39,456 nt of DNA, from positions 1 through 39,456 of the forward strand of contig JAKSBG010000262.1 in the NCBI GenBank assembly GCA_022361255.1. Reading direction: 5' to 3'. The stretch comes from Verrucomicrobiales bacterium (lineage in GTDB: Bacteria; Verrucomicrobiota; Verrucomicrobiia; Verrucomicrobiales; DEV007). A program made the translations under genes and the position numbers. Below, piece by piece: positions 22,138-30,712 of the stretch; within the stretch, counting starts at the first letter, position 1, and each line of letters starts with the position of its first letter. The notes below the pieces were generated by a model. That model saw nothing but the letters and a program-made list of their open reading frames with translations, searched no databases and was not told where the DNA came from.

Positions 22138-24045
22138 TCAATTCCCGACCGCTTCCTCGCGGGCTTCCGCTTTGGTTTTCTCGTCGTGATAATATTCCTT
22201 CGGCTTGTATAGCTTAGCGACGACGACAAACAGCAGGGCGGCTCCCAGCATCACTGCGGTGAAGAACCAGAAGTAGCTTGCCCCCTCCAGTTTTACGAGT
22301 CCTCCGACTGCGTAGGTCTGAGAGACGGAAGGCCCCGCGTTGTTTGTTTCTTCGCGTGTTTCCACCCCCAGTTCCGCTTTTCTTCTTTCCAACCAGGGGG
22401 TATCCGGCCGGAATTTGGAGAAGAATTGTGCCAGTGCCGAAGGCTCCGTTTTCTCTGGGCGGGAAATTTCCAGCACTACGCTCTGGTCCCAGGGAGTCAG
22501 CAGCTCCCCGTCGGGGCCATTGCTGGAAATCCGCATCCGATTCCGGTTCACGAGAGTGTAGGAGTGCGGATTCCCCCAGGGATCCATTACGGAGGAAGCC
22601 AGCTCTTCACCCCGCTCCTGTGTCAGGGCGGTGAAGTTTTCGGCGGACACTTCATCTGTCACGGCCTTCACGATTTTCTCCAGCTCGGCTTTGCCGGAAA
22701 AGCTCAGGTCGGTGCGTTTCCCCTCTGCGTCGAACGTGATTTTGATGTCGTCGGATGTTCCTGTTTTTCCGTCAAAGCCGCCATGGTTTACCTCCGTTCC
22801 GACCGATTCGATTCTCGCAACAGGGTCGTCGACCTGGATGAAGTAATTGATCGCGGAAGTGAACTGATTCCCGAGAGTCACCGAGAAAAGAAAGATCGCC
22901 ATAATCACCGACTTCATGGTCCGCGGAGCCTGGGTATAACTGAATTCCAGGCAGACAATCGACACCATCACTTCGCCGGCAGTGAGAGTGACGTAGGCGA
23001 AAAGTTGCCACGAAATCGAAGGGGTCAGACCGGCGTCGATGCGCTCCTGTGCCATAGAAACGAGGAGGAAAGAAGATGCGGTAAGGAAAAGTCCGATACT
23101 GATTTTACGGAGTGGTGTCAGAGGGAAAAATTTGTCGATGAGAGGATAAACGACGTAGGAGAACAGAGGAATGAAGGTCAGGATCAGAATGGGATTCAAT
23201 GCCTGAATCTGGCTGGGGAGCCACTCCACTCCCAACCAGTTGCGATCCATGTTCTCTGCCTGCAGGACCCAGGAGGAACCGGTTTGGTCGAAGAGGGACC
23301 AGAAAATGGCCACGAAAATGTAGATCGAGAAAAGTTTACAGATGGCTTTGATCCCTTCGCCGCTGAAAAGTTCTTTTATGAAGCCGGTTCCTTTTGCAGG
23401 AACGTGAACAAATTTCCACCGCCCCATCCAGAAAACGAGCGTTGCCAGTGCCATCAGCAGGCCGGGAACTCCGAACGCGAGGTGAGGTCCATACCACTCC
23501 AGCAACCAGGGGGTGAGAATCGTTGAGACAAATGCGCCGAGATTGATTGACCAGTAGAACCAGTTGAAGATTTTCGGCAACAAGTGTCGGTTCCTTTCCC
23601 CGAACTGATCTCCGACGTGAGCTGAAACGCAGGGTTTGATACCTCCCGATCCAATCGAAATCAGCCAGAGCCCGGCAACGAGCCAGAGGTTTGCCTCGCC
23701 GATGACGCCCATGAAGGCAAGTGCCGCGTGCCCGATGCAGTAGACGATGGAGAGCAGCATGATGATGCGGTATTTGCCGAAGAACAAATCGGCAAGAAGA
23801 GCTCCGAAAATGGGGGTGAGGTAAACCAGAGAGACAAAATCGTGAAAGCGCTTTGTGACTTCCGTGTCGGACAGTTTTGCGGCCGGTGAGTCACCCATCA
23901 GCCAAAGATAATTCACCATAAAAATGGTGAGGATCGTTCGCATCCCGTAGAAGCTGAACCGCTCTGCCGCTTCATTTCCAATGATGTAAGGGATGCCCGG
24001 AGGCATCTTCTCTGTGGAAACGGGATGGGAACGGTAGACGGCCAT
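22138..24045 (-). CDS. POT/PTR2-family transporter with a large GspG-like insertion
   Basis: 635 residues against about 500 for usual proton-dependent oligopeptide transporters. The N-terminus has GNEAAERFSFYGMRTILTIFM (the ExxERFxYY-like POT signature) and FGALLADLFFGKYRIIMLLS; later segments include GSGGIKPCVSAHVGDQF (PTR2 signature) and FAYVTLTAGEVMVSIVCLEFSYTQAP. Between the penultimate and last membrane segments, residues about 410-590 form a soluble insert. Inside it, from residue 488, DPWGNPHSYTLVNRNR and MRISSNGPDGELLTPWD closely resemble the C-terminal part of type II secretion pseudopilin GspG. The transporter should import di- or tripeptides with protons. The insert's role is unknown. 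It is monocistronic and faces phoD 2. Confidence 0.88.
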   Translation of the reverse strand: MAVYRSHPVSTEKMPPGIPYIIGNEAAERFSFYGMRTILTIFMVNYLWLMGDSPAAKLSDTEVTKRFHDFVSLVYLTPIFGALLADLFFGKYRIIMLLSIVYCIGHAALAFMGVIGEANLWLVAGLWLISIGSGGIKPCVSAHVGDQFGERNRHLLPKIFNWFYWSINLGAFVSTILTPWLLEWYGPHLAFGVPGLLMALATLVFWMGRWKFVHVPAKGTGFIKELFSGEGIKAICKLFSIYIFVAIFWSLFDQTGSSWVLQAENMDRNWLGVEWLPSQIQALNPILILTFIPLFSYVVYPLIDKFFPLTPLRKISIGLFLTASSFLLVSMAQERIDAGLTPSISWQLFAYVTLTAGEVMVSIVCLEFSYTQAPRTMKSVIMAIFLFSVTLGNQFTSAINYFIQVDDPVARIESVGTEVNHGGFDGKTGTSDDIKITFDAEGKRTDLSFSGKAELEKIVKAVTDEVSAENFTALTQERGEELASSVMDPWGNPHSYTLVNRNRMRISSNGPDGELLTPWDQSVVLEISRPEKTEPSALAQFFSKFRPDTPWLERRKAELGVETREETNNAGPSVSQTYAVGGLVKLEGASYFWFFTAVMLGAALLFVVVAKLYKPKEYYHDEKTKAEAREEAVGN

Positions 24046-24319
24046 ATCCCTGTTTAAGCACGTAGCAGCTCGCGATGCAACGCCGGAAGCCAGAGTTTGC
24101 TACGGGGCGACATTGCGGGGTGACACGCCGGTCTGAAAAATCCCCGGACTTTCCCTCTTCCGAACTGCGGAGAGAACCAGTGGCTGGTTCCCGCTTTCGA
24201 ACCGGTTTGCCTTCTCCCGGTGCCGGATTTTGTCGAAAGGCGGAAGCACGCGGAAAAGCGTTCTCCGTAAAACGGCACGCCCCTTCCGTCTCGATAGTGC
24301 CTCGAACGCAGCCGGGCCT
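24046..24319. other. Gene-free 274-base spacer with small inverted repeats
   Basis: No convincing gene is present; short ORFs on both strands lack family features. Small inverted repeats are visible: CGTAGCA near 24060 with TGCTACG near 24098, and AACCAG-TGG-CTGGTT near 24176-24190. The region lies after the ROK kinase stop and before the POT start on the same strand. It probably holds the POT promoter, which I cannot point to. Confidence 0.4.
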
Positions 24320-25309
24320 CTAGCCCTCAATTATCTTCCGCGCCCAGGCAGTGCAACCGAGCACGCCGGCGTCGTCTTCCAGTTCGGCTGCGAGAATTTC
24401 GTATGTTCCCGCGTATGCAGGCAGCGTCCGCTCTGCAGTCGATTCGCGAACGGTTCTCAGGAACAAATCCGGCATCGCCTCGACGAGGCCGCCACCGAGC
24501 ACGATTTTATCCGGAGAAAGCAAATGGATTACAGTTGCGACGCCGCAGCCGAGAAGTGTTGCAGCGCGATGAATGATATTTTCAATCTCGACGTCGCCGG
24601 CTTCGACTGCTGCAGCGAGTTTGCCACTGGTAATATTCGACATGTCGGTGCCGCAGGCTTTGAGCAGGTTGGGAGCCTGTCCCCGATAGGCAGCACGGGC
24701 GGCTTCGCTCGCGATTTTGAGCCGGGAGCACTCCATTTCAAGCGTGCTTCCATGTTCGCCGTGGCCTGACGTTTCGGGAAAGAGGGGAATGTGACCCAAT
24801 TCCATGCAGGAAAGGCTTGCGCCCTGCAGCAGGCGTCCGTCAATCACGGCACCGGCTCCAATTCCGGTCCCGGGGAAAATTCCGACCGCGCAGCGGGCGT
24901 CACGGGCAGCGCCTTCATGATACTCCGCGTAGACACCGGCATCGACGTCATTGCAGATTACGACGCGGCAATCGAATGTTTCGCCGATGTGCTCTTCGAT
25001 GTGAACGTCACGCCAACCGAGATTCGGTGCCTCGACGAGCACTCCGGTCGTTGGATTGATCGGTCCCGGGCAGCCAACTCCAATTCCCATTACCTGGTCA
25101 GCTGTGGCCCCGGCATCTTCGAGCGCTTCCTCAATGACATCGACCATGCGGGCGAGACCTGCGGTGGTACCTTTGTTACCTTTTGTTTTCTGCTTGGCTC
25201 GTCCGAGGGTTTGGTAGTCGTCGTTGTAGACTTGTGCGAGCATCTTGGTTCCGCCGAGGTCAAACCCGACCCAGACTTTCCCCGGATATTTTTTCTTCTT
25301 CTTGCTCAT
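24320..25309 (-). CDS. ROK-family sugar kinase without the zinc-binding cysteines
   Basis: 329 residues. The N-terminal phosphate loop VGFDLGGTKMLAQVY, GVGCPGPINPTTG, CNDVDAGVYAEY (catalytic Asp in ND-D) and FPGTGIGAGAVIDGRLLQGA match ROK kinases. MELGHIPL keeps the ROK Glu and His (from residue 170). The usual CxCGxxGC zinc site is replaced by SGHGEHGS, so Ser, His and Ser stand where the three Cys are expected. VIHLLSPDKIVLGGGLVEAMP completes the second half. Glucose or N-acetyl-amino-sugar phosphorylation with ATP is likely; I do not assign glk. The start overlaps the dxr stop by four bases, putting a sugar kinase in a lipid and isoprenoid precursor operon. Confidence 0.88.
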   Translation of the reverse strand: MSKKKKKYPGKVWVGFDLGGTKMLAQVYNDDYQTLGRAKQKTKGNKGTTAGLARMVDVIEEALEDAGATADQVMGIGVGCPGPINPTTGVLVEAPNLGWRDVHIEEHIGETFDCRVVICNDVDAGVYAEYHEGAARDARCAVGIFPGTGIGAGAVIDGRLLQGASLSCMELGHIPLFPETSGHGEHGSTLEMECSRLKIASEAARAAYRGQAPNLLKACGTDMSNITSGKLAAAVEAGDVEIENIIHRAATLLGCGVATVIHLLSPDKIVLGGGLVEAMPDLFLRTVRESTAERTLPAYAGTYEILAAELEDDAGVLGCTAWARKIIEG

Positions 25310-26469
25310 GCGATCAATTCGGTTGCGGTGATTCGGGCTTCCTTGTCGGCGTTGATAATTTCCTCAAGGGAGGGGTGTGCAATCGTGTCGTGTTTTTCCA
25401 TTGTTGCACGGACGGTTTCCCAGATTTTCGTAAAGGCGATACGTTCTTTGAGAAAGGCGCTCACGGCCACTTCATTTGCGGCGTTCATCACAGCGGGGAG
25501 GGTGCCGCCAGCAGTCCCGGCTTCTTTTGCCAGAGTCAGCGCCGGGAAATCCTCCCAGCGGGGAGCTTCAAAATCGAGGCGGGCGAGCTCGGCAAAATCG
25601 AGCGGCGGCAGTGTGTTCGGCACGCGCTCGGGCCAGGTGATCGCGTATTGAATGGGGAAGCACATGTCAGTCGTGCTGAGCTGAGCGAGGATCGAGCTGT
25701 CGATGAATTCCACCATGCTGTGAACGATGCTCTGGGGGTGCACGATGACATCGACGCGTGCCATTTCGATGTCGAAGAGCCAGCGGGCTTCGATCATTTC
25801 CAGCCCTTTGTTGAATAGCGTTGCGGAATCGATCGTGATTTTCTGCCCCATTTCCCAGGTAGGATGCTTCAGCGCCTGGGCTTTGGTAACATCGTCGAGT
25901 TTCTCGCGTGGCAGGGTGCGAAAAGGGCCTCCTGATGCGGTGAGAATGAGTCGCGAAACGTCGGTGGAGGAACGATCCTCGAGGCATTGAAAAATGGCGT
26001 TGTGCTCTGAGTCGACCGGGAGCACGCGAACTCCTTTTTTCCGCGCGGCGGTCATGACGGTTTCCCCCGCCATGACGAGGATTTCCTTGCTCGCGACGGC
26101 GATGTCCTTTCCTGCCTCGATCGCTGCAAGAGCGGGTCGCAGCCCTGCCACACCGACGATTGCGATAAGGACGAGATCGGCATCGGGCAGGGTGGCGAGT
26201 TCGATCAGGCCCTCTTCTCCCGTATGAAGCGTCACGTCGGACCCAACCCTGTTGGAAAGATCATCCAACCCTGTTGGGTCATAGAGGCAACCCTGTTTGA
26301 TATCAAACTCCTCGATCTGTCCAGCAAGGGATTCGACGCTGCGATTGGCAGCGAGACCGATGACATTCATTCTCTCGGGAATATCGCGGGCAACCTTGAG
26401 GCTGCTTTCGCCGATTGAACCCGTCGAGCCTAACACGACGACATTTTTCCGCTGCGGTGTTTCAGGCAT
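25306..26469 (-). CDS. dxr: 1-deoxy-D-xylulose 5-phosphate reductoisomerase
   Basis: 387 residues, normal length. Converts 1-deoxy-D-xylulose 5-phosphate to 2-C-methyl-D-erythritol 4-phosphate with NADPH in the non-mevalonate isoprenoid pathway. Seen: VVVLGSTGSIGESSL (NADPH loop), ASKEILVMAG, PVDSEHNAIFQCLE (metal-binding Asp and Glu), LTASGGPFRTLP, LKHPTWEMGQKITIDSATLFNKGLEMIEA, VHPQSIVHSMVEF, and the C-terminal helical domain with MNAANEVAVSAFL. Residues 58-75, in the variable region between strands of the Rossmann domain, are encoded by repeat array D. It follows cdsA by six bases and overlaps the ROK kinase gene by four; cdsA-dxr order is widely conserved in bacteria, though uppS and rseP are absent here. 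Confidence 0.96.
   Translation of the reverse strand: MPETPQRKNVVVLGSTGSIGESSLKVARDIPERMNVIGLAANRSVESLAGQIEEFDIKQGCLYDPTGLDDLSNRVGSDVTLHTGEEGLIELATLPDADLVLIAIVGVAGLRPALAAIEAGKDIAVASKEILVMAGETVMTAARKKGVRVLPVDSEHNAIFQCLEDRSSTDVSRLILTASGGPFRTLPREKLDDVTKAQALKHPTWEMGQKITIDSATLFNKGLEMIEARWLFDIEMARVDVIVHPQSIVHSMVEFIDSSILAQLSTTDMCFPIQYAITWPERVPNTLPPLDFAELARLDFEAPRWEDFPALTLAKEAGTAGGTLPAVMNAANEVAVSAFLKERIAFTKIWETVRATMEKHDTIAHPSLEEIINADKEARITATELIA
26245..26297. repeat. 22-base-phased ACAGGGT array D, inside dxr
   Basis: The inverse form ACCCTGT occurs at 26246-26252, 26268-26274 and 26290-26296: exact 22-base steps, all in one orientation. Each copy is the full AACCCTGTT on the plus strand. On the dxr coding strand the copies are read KQG, PTGL and NRVG, i.e. 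in three different frames. No stop codon or length change relative to ordinary Dxr is evident. Confidence 0.9.
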
Positions 26470-26475
26470 GGAGGA

Positions 26476-27438
26476 TTACTTGAAAATAAGGAGGTAAATG
26501 TAGAAGAGCGGGGCTGTAAAAATGATCGAATCGATCAGGTCGAGGAAGCCGCCGATTCCCGGCATGACGGCTCCGCTGTCTTTCGCCTCAAGGCTGCGCT
26601 TGAGAATTGACTCGGCAAGATCGCCTAACACAGCCACTAGTGCGAGAAGAATGGCGAGAATTCCCGCATGAACCGGTGTGATGATGGGGATCTGGTCGCC
26701 CATCGCGAAATAGAGAGTGAAGCTGCCGGCGACAGCAAAAGCAATGGCTCCGCCGAATCCCTGCCACGTTTTGCCCGGGCTGACATGCGGTACCATCTTG
26801 TCACGACCGATGAGCGACCCGACTAGATAGGCTCCCATGTCAGTCAGCTTGGTTACGGCGATGAGGTAGATCAGATAGAAGTGAGCTGAGTTTTCCCCGC
26901 TTTCATTGGTGAGAGGGAGCATCAGGATTTTCGGAATGAAGGCGAAAAGAAGAACGCAGTAGATGAAACCGAAGATCGTCGCCGCGATTTCATCAAGAGT
27001 CCGGAATCCCTCGATCGGGGACCGCAGCCTCTCCAGGACAACCAGGGTTACCAGCAACGCAACCGCAAGTCCGTCGAGCTCCGACAGCCATTTCGCTTCA
27101 AAGCCCCAGATCGGAGCAAAAAGCAGGACGATGTAGGCGACACTGACGCCGTAAGTCTGCCAGCGGAAGCGGCGAAAACCGCGAATCGGGAATAGCCGGA
27201 AATACTCGATGAGTGCGCCGAGGGATATAATCGCGAAAAGGACGGAGTAGAGCCAGTCCTGTGAAAAAACAAAAGCCGGAACCAGAATCGCGATCAGGAT
27301 CAAGGTGCTGATCAGCCGGCTCTTGAAGGCGCGACGCTTTGCCGAGCCTTTGTCCGAATTTTCGGAAGGAGGCGGGGAACCATTCGGCGCATTTTCGGCC
27401 GGGGCATCATGGGAGTCAGCGGCGGTATCGTCTGGCAT
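26476..27438 (-). CDS. cdsA: Phosphatidate cytidylyltransferase
   Basis: 320 residues from ATG 27438 (MPDDTAADSHDAPAEN); a longer in-frame start would add 17 unlikely residues. It makes CDP-diacylglycerol from phosphatidate and CTP at the membrane. A charged N-terminal tail of about 50 residues is followed by roughly eight hydrophobic segments. KMVPHVSPGKTWQGFGGAIA and the C-terminal signature SILKRSLEAKDSGAVMPGIG, continuing GFLDLIDS, are present. In the signature the usual HGG-DR-D reads IGG-DL-D, so the His and Arg of the textbook pattern are replaced. Similar variants exist in the PVC group as I recall it, so I take the gene as functional. First gene of a cdsA-dxr-ROK operon, divergent from gpmI across 124 bases. 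Confidence 0.9.
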   Translation of the reverse strand: MPDDTAADSHDAPAENAPNGSPPPSENSDKGSAKRRAFKSRLISTLILIAILVPAFVFSQDWLYSVLFAIISLGALIEYFRLFPIRGFRRFRWQTYGVSVAYIVLLFAPIWGFEAKWLSELDGLAVALLVTLVVLERLRSPIEGFRTLDEIAATIFGFIYCVLLFAFIPKILMLPLTNESGENSAHFYLIYLIAVTKLTDMGAYLVGSLIGRDKMVPHVSPGKTWQGFGGAIAFAVAGSFTLYFAMGDQIPIITPVHAGILAILLALVAVLGDLAESILKRSLEAKDSGAVMPGIGGFLDLIDSIIFTAPLFYIYLLIFK

Positions 27439-27562
27439 CACACGGGGGTGAGTGAAAGCTATGAAACAGGCAGGCCCGTAGCTTGGCAATGAATAAATGG
27501 AACGAAAGTGATGTGTTGAAACAGTTGCGAAACGTCGGAGCTTGCCCGATTACTCGATCATT

Positions 27563-29101
27563 ATGGCAAAGAAACCTGTAGTATTGATCATTCGTGACGG
27601 ATGGGGAGACAATCCCGGCGGACCCGATGAAGCGAAAAAAGTGGGCGACTGCCCGCGCCTGGCGAATACTCCGTTCACCGATGAAATGCATGCAAATTAC
27701 CCCGTTGCGCATTTGAGCTGCAGCGGGATGGATGTCGGTTTGCCGGAAGGGCAGATGGGGAATTCCGAGGTCGGTCACCTCAATCTGGGTGCCGGACGGA
27801 TTGTGTATCAGGATTTTACGCGGATTAACAAGACGATTGAGGATGGCGAGCTGACTTCGATTCCAGAGCTGAAGAACGCTTTTGAAAAGGCGTCTTCCTC
27901 CCGACTTCATCTCCTGGGCCTTGTTTCTGACGGAGGTGTCCACAGCCATCAGGATCATCTCTGCGCTCTCGCCGCAGCTGCGAAGGCGGCGGGAGTGGAT
28001 GACATCATGGTTCATGCGATTACCGACGGACGTGACACTTCCCCGACCGGAGGGAAAGACTATCTGAGCTATTGCGAAGATAAACTGGCTGAGTCCGGCG
28101 CAAAAATCGCAACGGTGGTGGGGCGCTACTATGCGATGGACCGGGATAAGCGCTGGGACCGGACAAAGCTCGCCTGGGACGCGATTGTTCACGGAAAATG
28201 CGAAGCCAAAGAAATTCTCGCTTCAGAAGCGGTGGCCGAAAAATACGCCGACGATACGACTGATGAATTCATGAGCGCGATGGTGTTTGATGCGGTCGAT
28301 GAGCAGCGGGTTCGCGACGGGGACGTCGTGCTTTTCTTTAACTTCCGGGCCGACCGTGCGCGGCAGTTGAGTATTGCCTTTCTCACGGAAGACTTTGACG
28401 GTTTTGATCGGGGTGCCTGGCCGAAGGTCGACTATTGCACGATGACCGAATACGACGAGACCTATGACTGTCCGGTTGTGTTCCCGCCTGAAGAGCTTTC
28501 CAACACGCTGGGGGAAGTTGTCGCCCGCGCCGGAATGACGCAACTCCGCATCGCGGAAACAGAAAAATACCCGCACGTTTCTTTTTTCTTCAACGGCGGT
28601 GTAGAGGTCGAGAATGAAGGGGAGGACCGGCAGATGCTCCAGTCGCCGCAGGATGTCGCGACGTATGATGAAAAGCCGGAAATGTCGGCGGAAGGCGTGA
28701 CGCAAACCATTCTCGACCGCATCGAGAACTACGACATGGCGATCATCAACTATGCCAACCCCGATATGGTTGGGCACACCGGGGATGTTCCGGCAGCAAT
28801 CAAGGCATGCGAAGTCGTGGATGACTGCGTTCGCCGTGTCGTTGAAAAAGTGCTTTCGCTGGGCGGAAAGCTGTTGATTACGGCCGACCACGGCAACTGC
28901 GAAGTGATGATCAATTCCGACGGCTCTCCTCAGACCGCACACACGACCAATCTGGTTCACCTCATTTATGTGGGCGACGATGCCGACAACTACGAGCTTT
29001 CCAGCGGCAAACTGGCCGATATCGCTCCAACAATGTTGAAGCTGCTCGGTCTTGACGCTCCGGAGGAGATGACGGGCGACGTGCTGTTGGCGAAGAAGTA
29101 A
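27563..29101 (+). CDS. gpmI: 2,3-bisphosphoglycerate-independent phosphoglycerate mutase
   Basis: 512 residues from ATG 27563 (MAKKPVVLIIRDGWG); a GTG-free upstream in-frame extension of seven residues is unlikely. It interconverts 3- and 2-phosphoglycerate in glycolysis with two Mn2+. Seen: metal Asp in RDGWG, the phosphoserine nucleophile in MGNSEVGHLNLGAGR, GLVSDGGVHSHQDHL, TDGRDTSPTGG, YYAMDRDKRWDR, NFRADRARQL, NYANPDMVGHTGD, TADHGNCEVM and AHTTNLV. All residues of the family's two metal sites appear intact. It is a single transcription unit ending in a large palindrome (29120-29199). Confidence 0.97.
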   Translation: MAKKPVVLIIRDGWGDNPGGPDEAKKVGDCPRLANTPFTDEMHANYPVAHLSCSGMDVGLPEGQMGNSEVGHLNLGAGRIVYQDFTRINKTIEDGELTSIPELKNAFEKASSSRLHLLGLVSDGGVHSHQDHLCALAAAAKAAGVDDIMVHAITDGRDTSPTGGKDYLSYCEDKLAESGAKIATVVGRYYAMDRDKRWDRTKLAWDAIVHGKCEAKEILASEAVAEKYADDTTDEFMSAMVFDAVDEQRVRDGDVVLFFNFRADRARQLSIAFLTEDFDGFDRGAWPKVDYCTMTEYDETYDCPVVFPPEELSNTLGEVVARAGMTQLRIAETEKYPHVSFFFNGGVEVENEGEDRQMLQSPQDVATYDEKPEMSAEGVTQTILDRIENYDMAIINYANPDMVGHTGDVPAAIKACEVVDDCVRRVVEKVLSLGGKLLITADHGNCEVMINSDGSPQTAHTTNLVHLIYVGDDADNYELSSGKLADIAPTMLKLLGLDAPEEMTGDVLLAKK

Positions 29102-29119
29102 AGCAAGCCGAAAACGAGC

Positions 29120-29199
29120 CGTAGAGCGGACTTCCCGGTCCGCTTGTCGGTCGACTGGTGCGGACGCTTTGCTGAACGGACTGGGAAGTCCGTTCTACA
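29120..29199. repeat. Second type of REP-like double palindrome after gpmI
   Basis: GTAGAGCGGACTTCCCGG plus TCCGC (29121-29143) and, inverted, GAACGGACTGGGAAGTCC plus GTTCTAC (29174-29198) are near-identical arms around a 30-base centre. Each arm also folds alone (GCGGAC/GTCCGC and CGGACT/AGTCCG). The arm sequence differs from the RAYT-flanking REPs at 2871 and 3481, so it is a separate family, perhaps mobilised by another RAYT elsewhere. It may also help terminate gpmI and the convergent sulfatase. Confidence 0.8.
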
Positions 29200-29224
29200 G
29201 TGGGGGCGACGCGTTGGCGCGCTC

Positions 29225-30712
29225 TCACAAATCCTTCTCCGTCGGCGGGAATCGTTTTCTGCCGTCGCTATCGACTGGTTGCCCGTTGCGCAGGCTCCAC
29301 CACTCTCCGGCCCGCTCTTCATTGAAATGAGGATTCGGGATGGGCATGCGGGCGGTGACGCGGGTCTGCCAGCGTTTCAATTTCCCTTTCAGATCCGCGA
29401 CGCGGCCTTTTTTCTCTTCGGAGAGGTCTTTGGCTTCTCCGGGATCCGAGGCGAGATGAAAGAGCTCTACTTCGCCGGTTCGGTCGAGGTATTCGATCAG
29501 CTTCCACTCGCCTTCGCGAATAGCGGAGGCGGGACGATGATGGTGGTAGTGCGGATAGTGAAAATGGACGGCGTTTCGCTTCAGCGCGGTGGCCGGATCT
29601 TTCAGAACGGGAACGAGACTGAGTCCGTCGATAGTCTGATTTTCGGGAAGGGATCCTCCCGCCATTTCAACGAAAGTCGGGTAGAAATCGTAGCTGATCG
29701 AAACCGTCTCGCTTTCCGTTCCGGCTTTCACCAGCGGCGGATATTTCACGATGAGTGGCACGCGGATTCCGCCCTCGTAGAGTTGGCCTTTTTCCCCGCG
29801 GAGCGGAGCATTTGAGGTGACGTCGTCGTCAGCGTGTTCCCGATAGTCGTAGCGGCGGTAGAGCCCGCCGTTGTCTGAAGAAAAAACGATCATGGTTTCT
29901 TCGGTCTTCCCGGTGCTTTCGACTGCAGCAACGATTCGCCCGACGAGGTCGTCGAGTTCTTCGGTCATTGCCGCATAAACGGGATGAGGCAGGTCGCGAT
30001 TTTCGGCTGCGGCTTTCTTTTCGTATTTTTCAACAAGATCGGATCGCGATGCGAGGGGGATGTGTACCGCGTAGGGGGAAACCATGAGAAAAAACGGGTC
30101 GTCGCCCTGTTTTTTTACGTAGTCTTCCGCAAGCTGTGCCTCGAAGTCGGTGCGAAACTGGTCGGGTGCCGGCTGAACGCTCTTGTCTCCGTGTTGAACA
30201 CGGAACTTTCCGGGGAGAAATGGACCTCCGACGACGGCGGTCCAGTCGTATCCCTGGTGCTCGGGCTGAAATTCGGGAGCGTTCCCGAGATGCCATTTGC
30301 CGATGTAGCCTGTGGTGTATCCGGCCTCTTTCAGAGATTCGGCGATGGTGACAGTGTCGAGCGGCAGGGCCATTGTCGTGAGCGGTGTCTGGACTCTTTC
30401 GAAAGGACGCCAGTGACCGGGGATGTGGGCGGTGATTCCGATGCGGGCCTGGTTTTGGCCGGACTGGACTGCACAACGGGTTGGTGAACAGACAGCTCCC
30501 GCCGCGTAGAAGTCGGTGAATCGCATTCCGTCGGCGGCGAGCTGATCGAGATGGGGCGTTTCGATAAAATCGTTCCCGTAGCATCCGATGTCCGCCCAGC
30601 CGAGGTCGTCGGCCATGATGTAAATGATGTTCGGCTTTTCGGCAAAAGCAGCGAGCGGGAGAATGGCGAGGATTCCGGCGAGGAGTTTGCGGATCAAAAG
30701 GGTGTTTTTCAT
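29225..30712 (-). CDS. Exported formylglycine-dependent sulfatase
   Basis: 495 residues from ATG 30712 (MKNTLLIRKLLAGILAILPL, signal peptide ending AFA). Upstream in-frame ATGs give no signal-peptide start and are rejected. Metal-binding IIYIMADDLGWADIGCYG; the modification motif CSPTR in AGAVCSPTRCAVQSGQNQAR (C is the residue converted to formylglycine by an anaerobic or aerobic maturase not seen here); GYTTGYIGKWHLG; YAVHIPLASRSDL; and MIVFSSDNGGLYRRYD. It is a type I sulfatase of the arylsulfatase A-like fold, probably releasing sulfate from a marine or host polysaccharide. It is divergent from sodN across 136 bases. Confidence 0.92.
   Translation of the reverse strand: MKNTLLIRKLLAGILAILPLAAFAEKPNIIYIMADDLGWADIGCYGNDFIETPHLDQLAADGMRFTDFYAAGAVCSPTRCAVQSGQNQARIGITAHIPGHWRPFERVQTPLTTMALPLDTVTIAESLKEAGYTTGYIGKWHLGNAPEFQPEHQGYDWTAVVGGPFLPGKFRVQHGDKSVQPAPDQFRTDFEAQLAEDYVKKQGDDPFFLMVSPYAVHIPLASRSDLVEKYEKKAAAENRDLPHPVYAAMTEELDDLVGRIVAAVESTGKTEETMIVFSSDNGGLYRRYDYREHADDDVTSNAPLRGEKGQLYEGGIRVPLIVKYPPLVKAGTESETVSISYDFYPTFVEMAGGSLPENQTIDGLSLVPVLKDPATALKRNAVHFHYPHYHHHRPASAIREGEWKLIEYLDRTGEVELFHLASDPGEAKDLSEEKKGRVADLKGKLKRWQTRVTARMPIPNPHFNEERAGEWWSLRNGQPVDSDGRKRFPPTEKDL

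Noticed and set aside
22820-22826. Single ACAGGGT in the POT gene, and others at 785, 32578 and 37137
   Set aside because: No partner 22 bases away on either side; the number matches random expectation.
24100-24330. 76-codon minus-strand ORF in the spacer between POT and ROK kinase genes
   Set aside because: Arg-rich with no recognisable feature, overlaps the end of the kinase gene; most likely a chance ORF.
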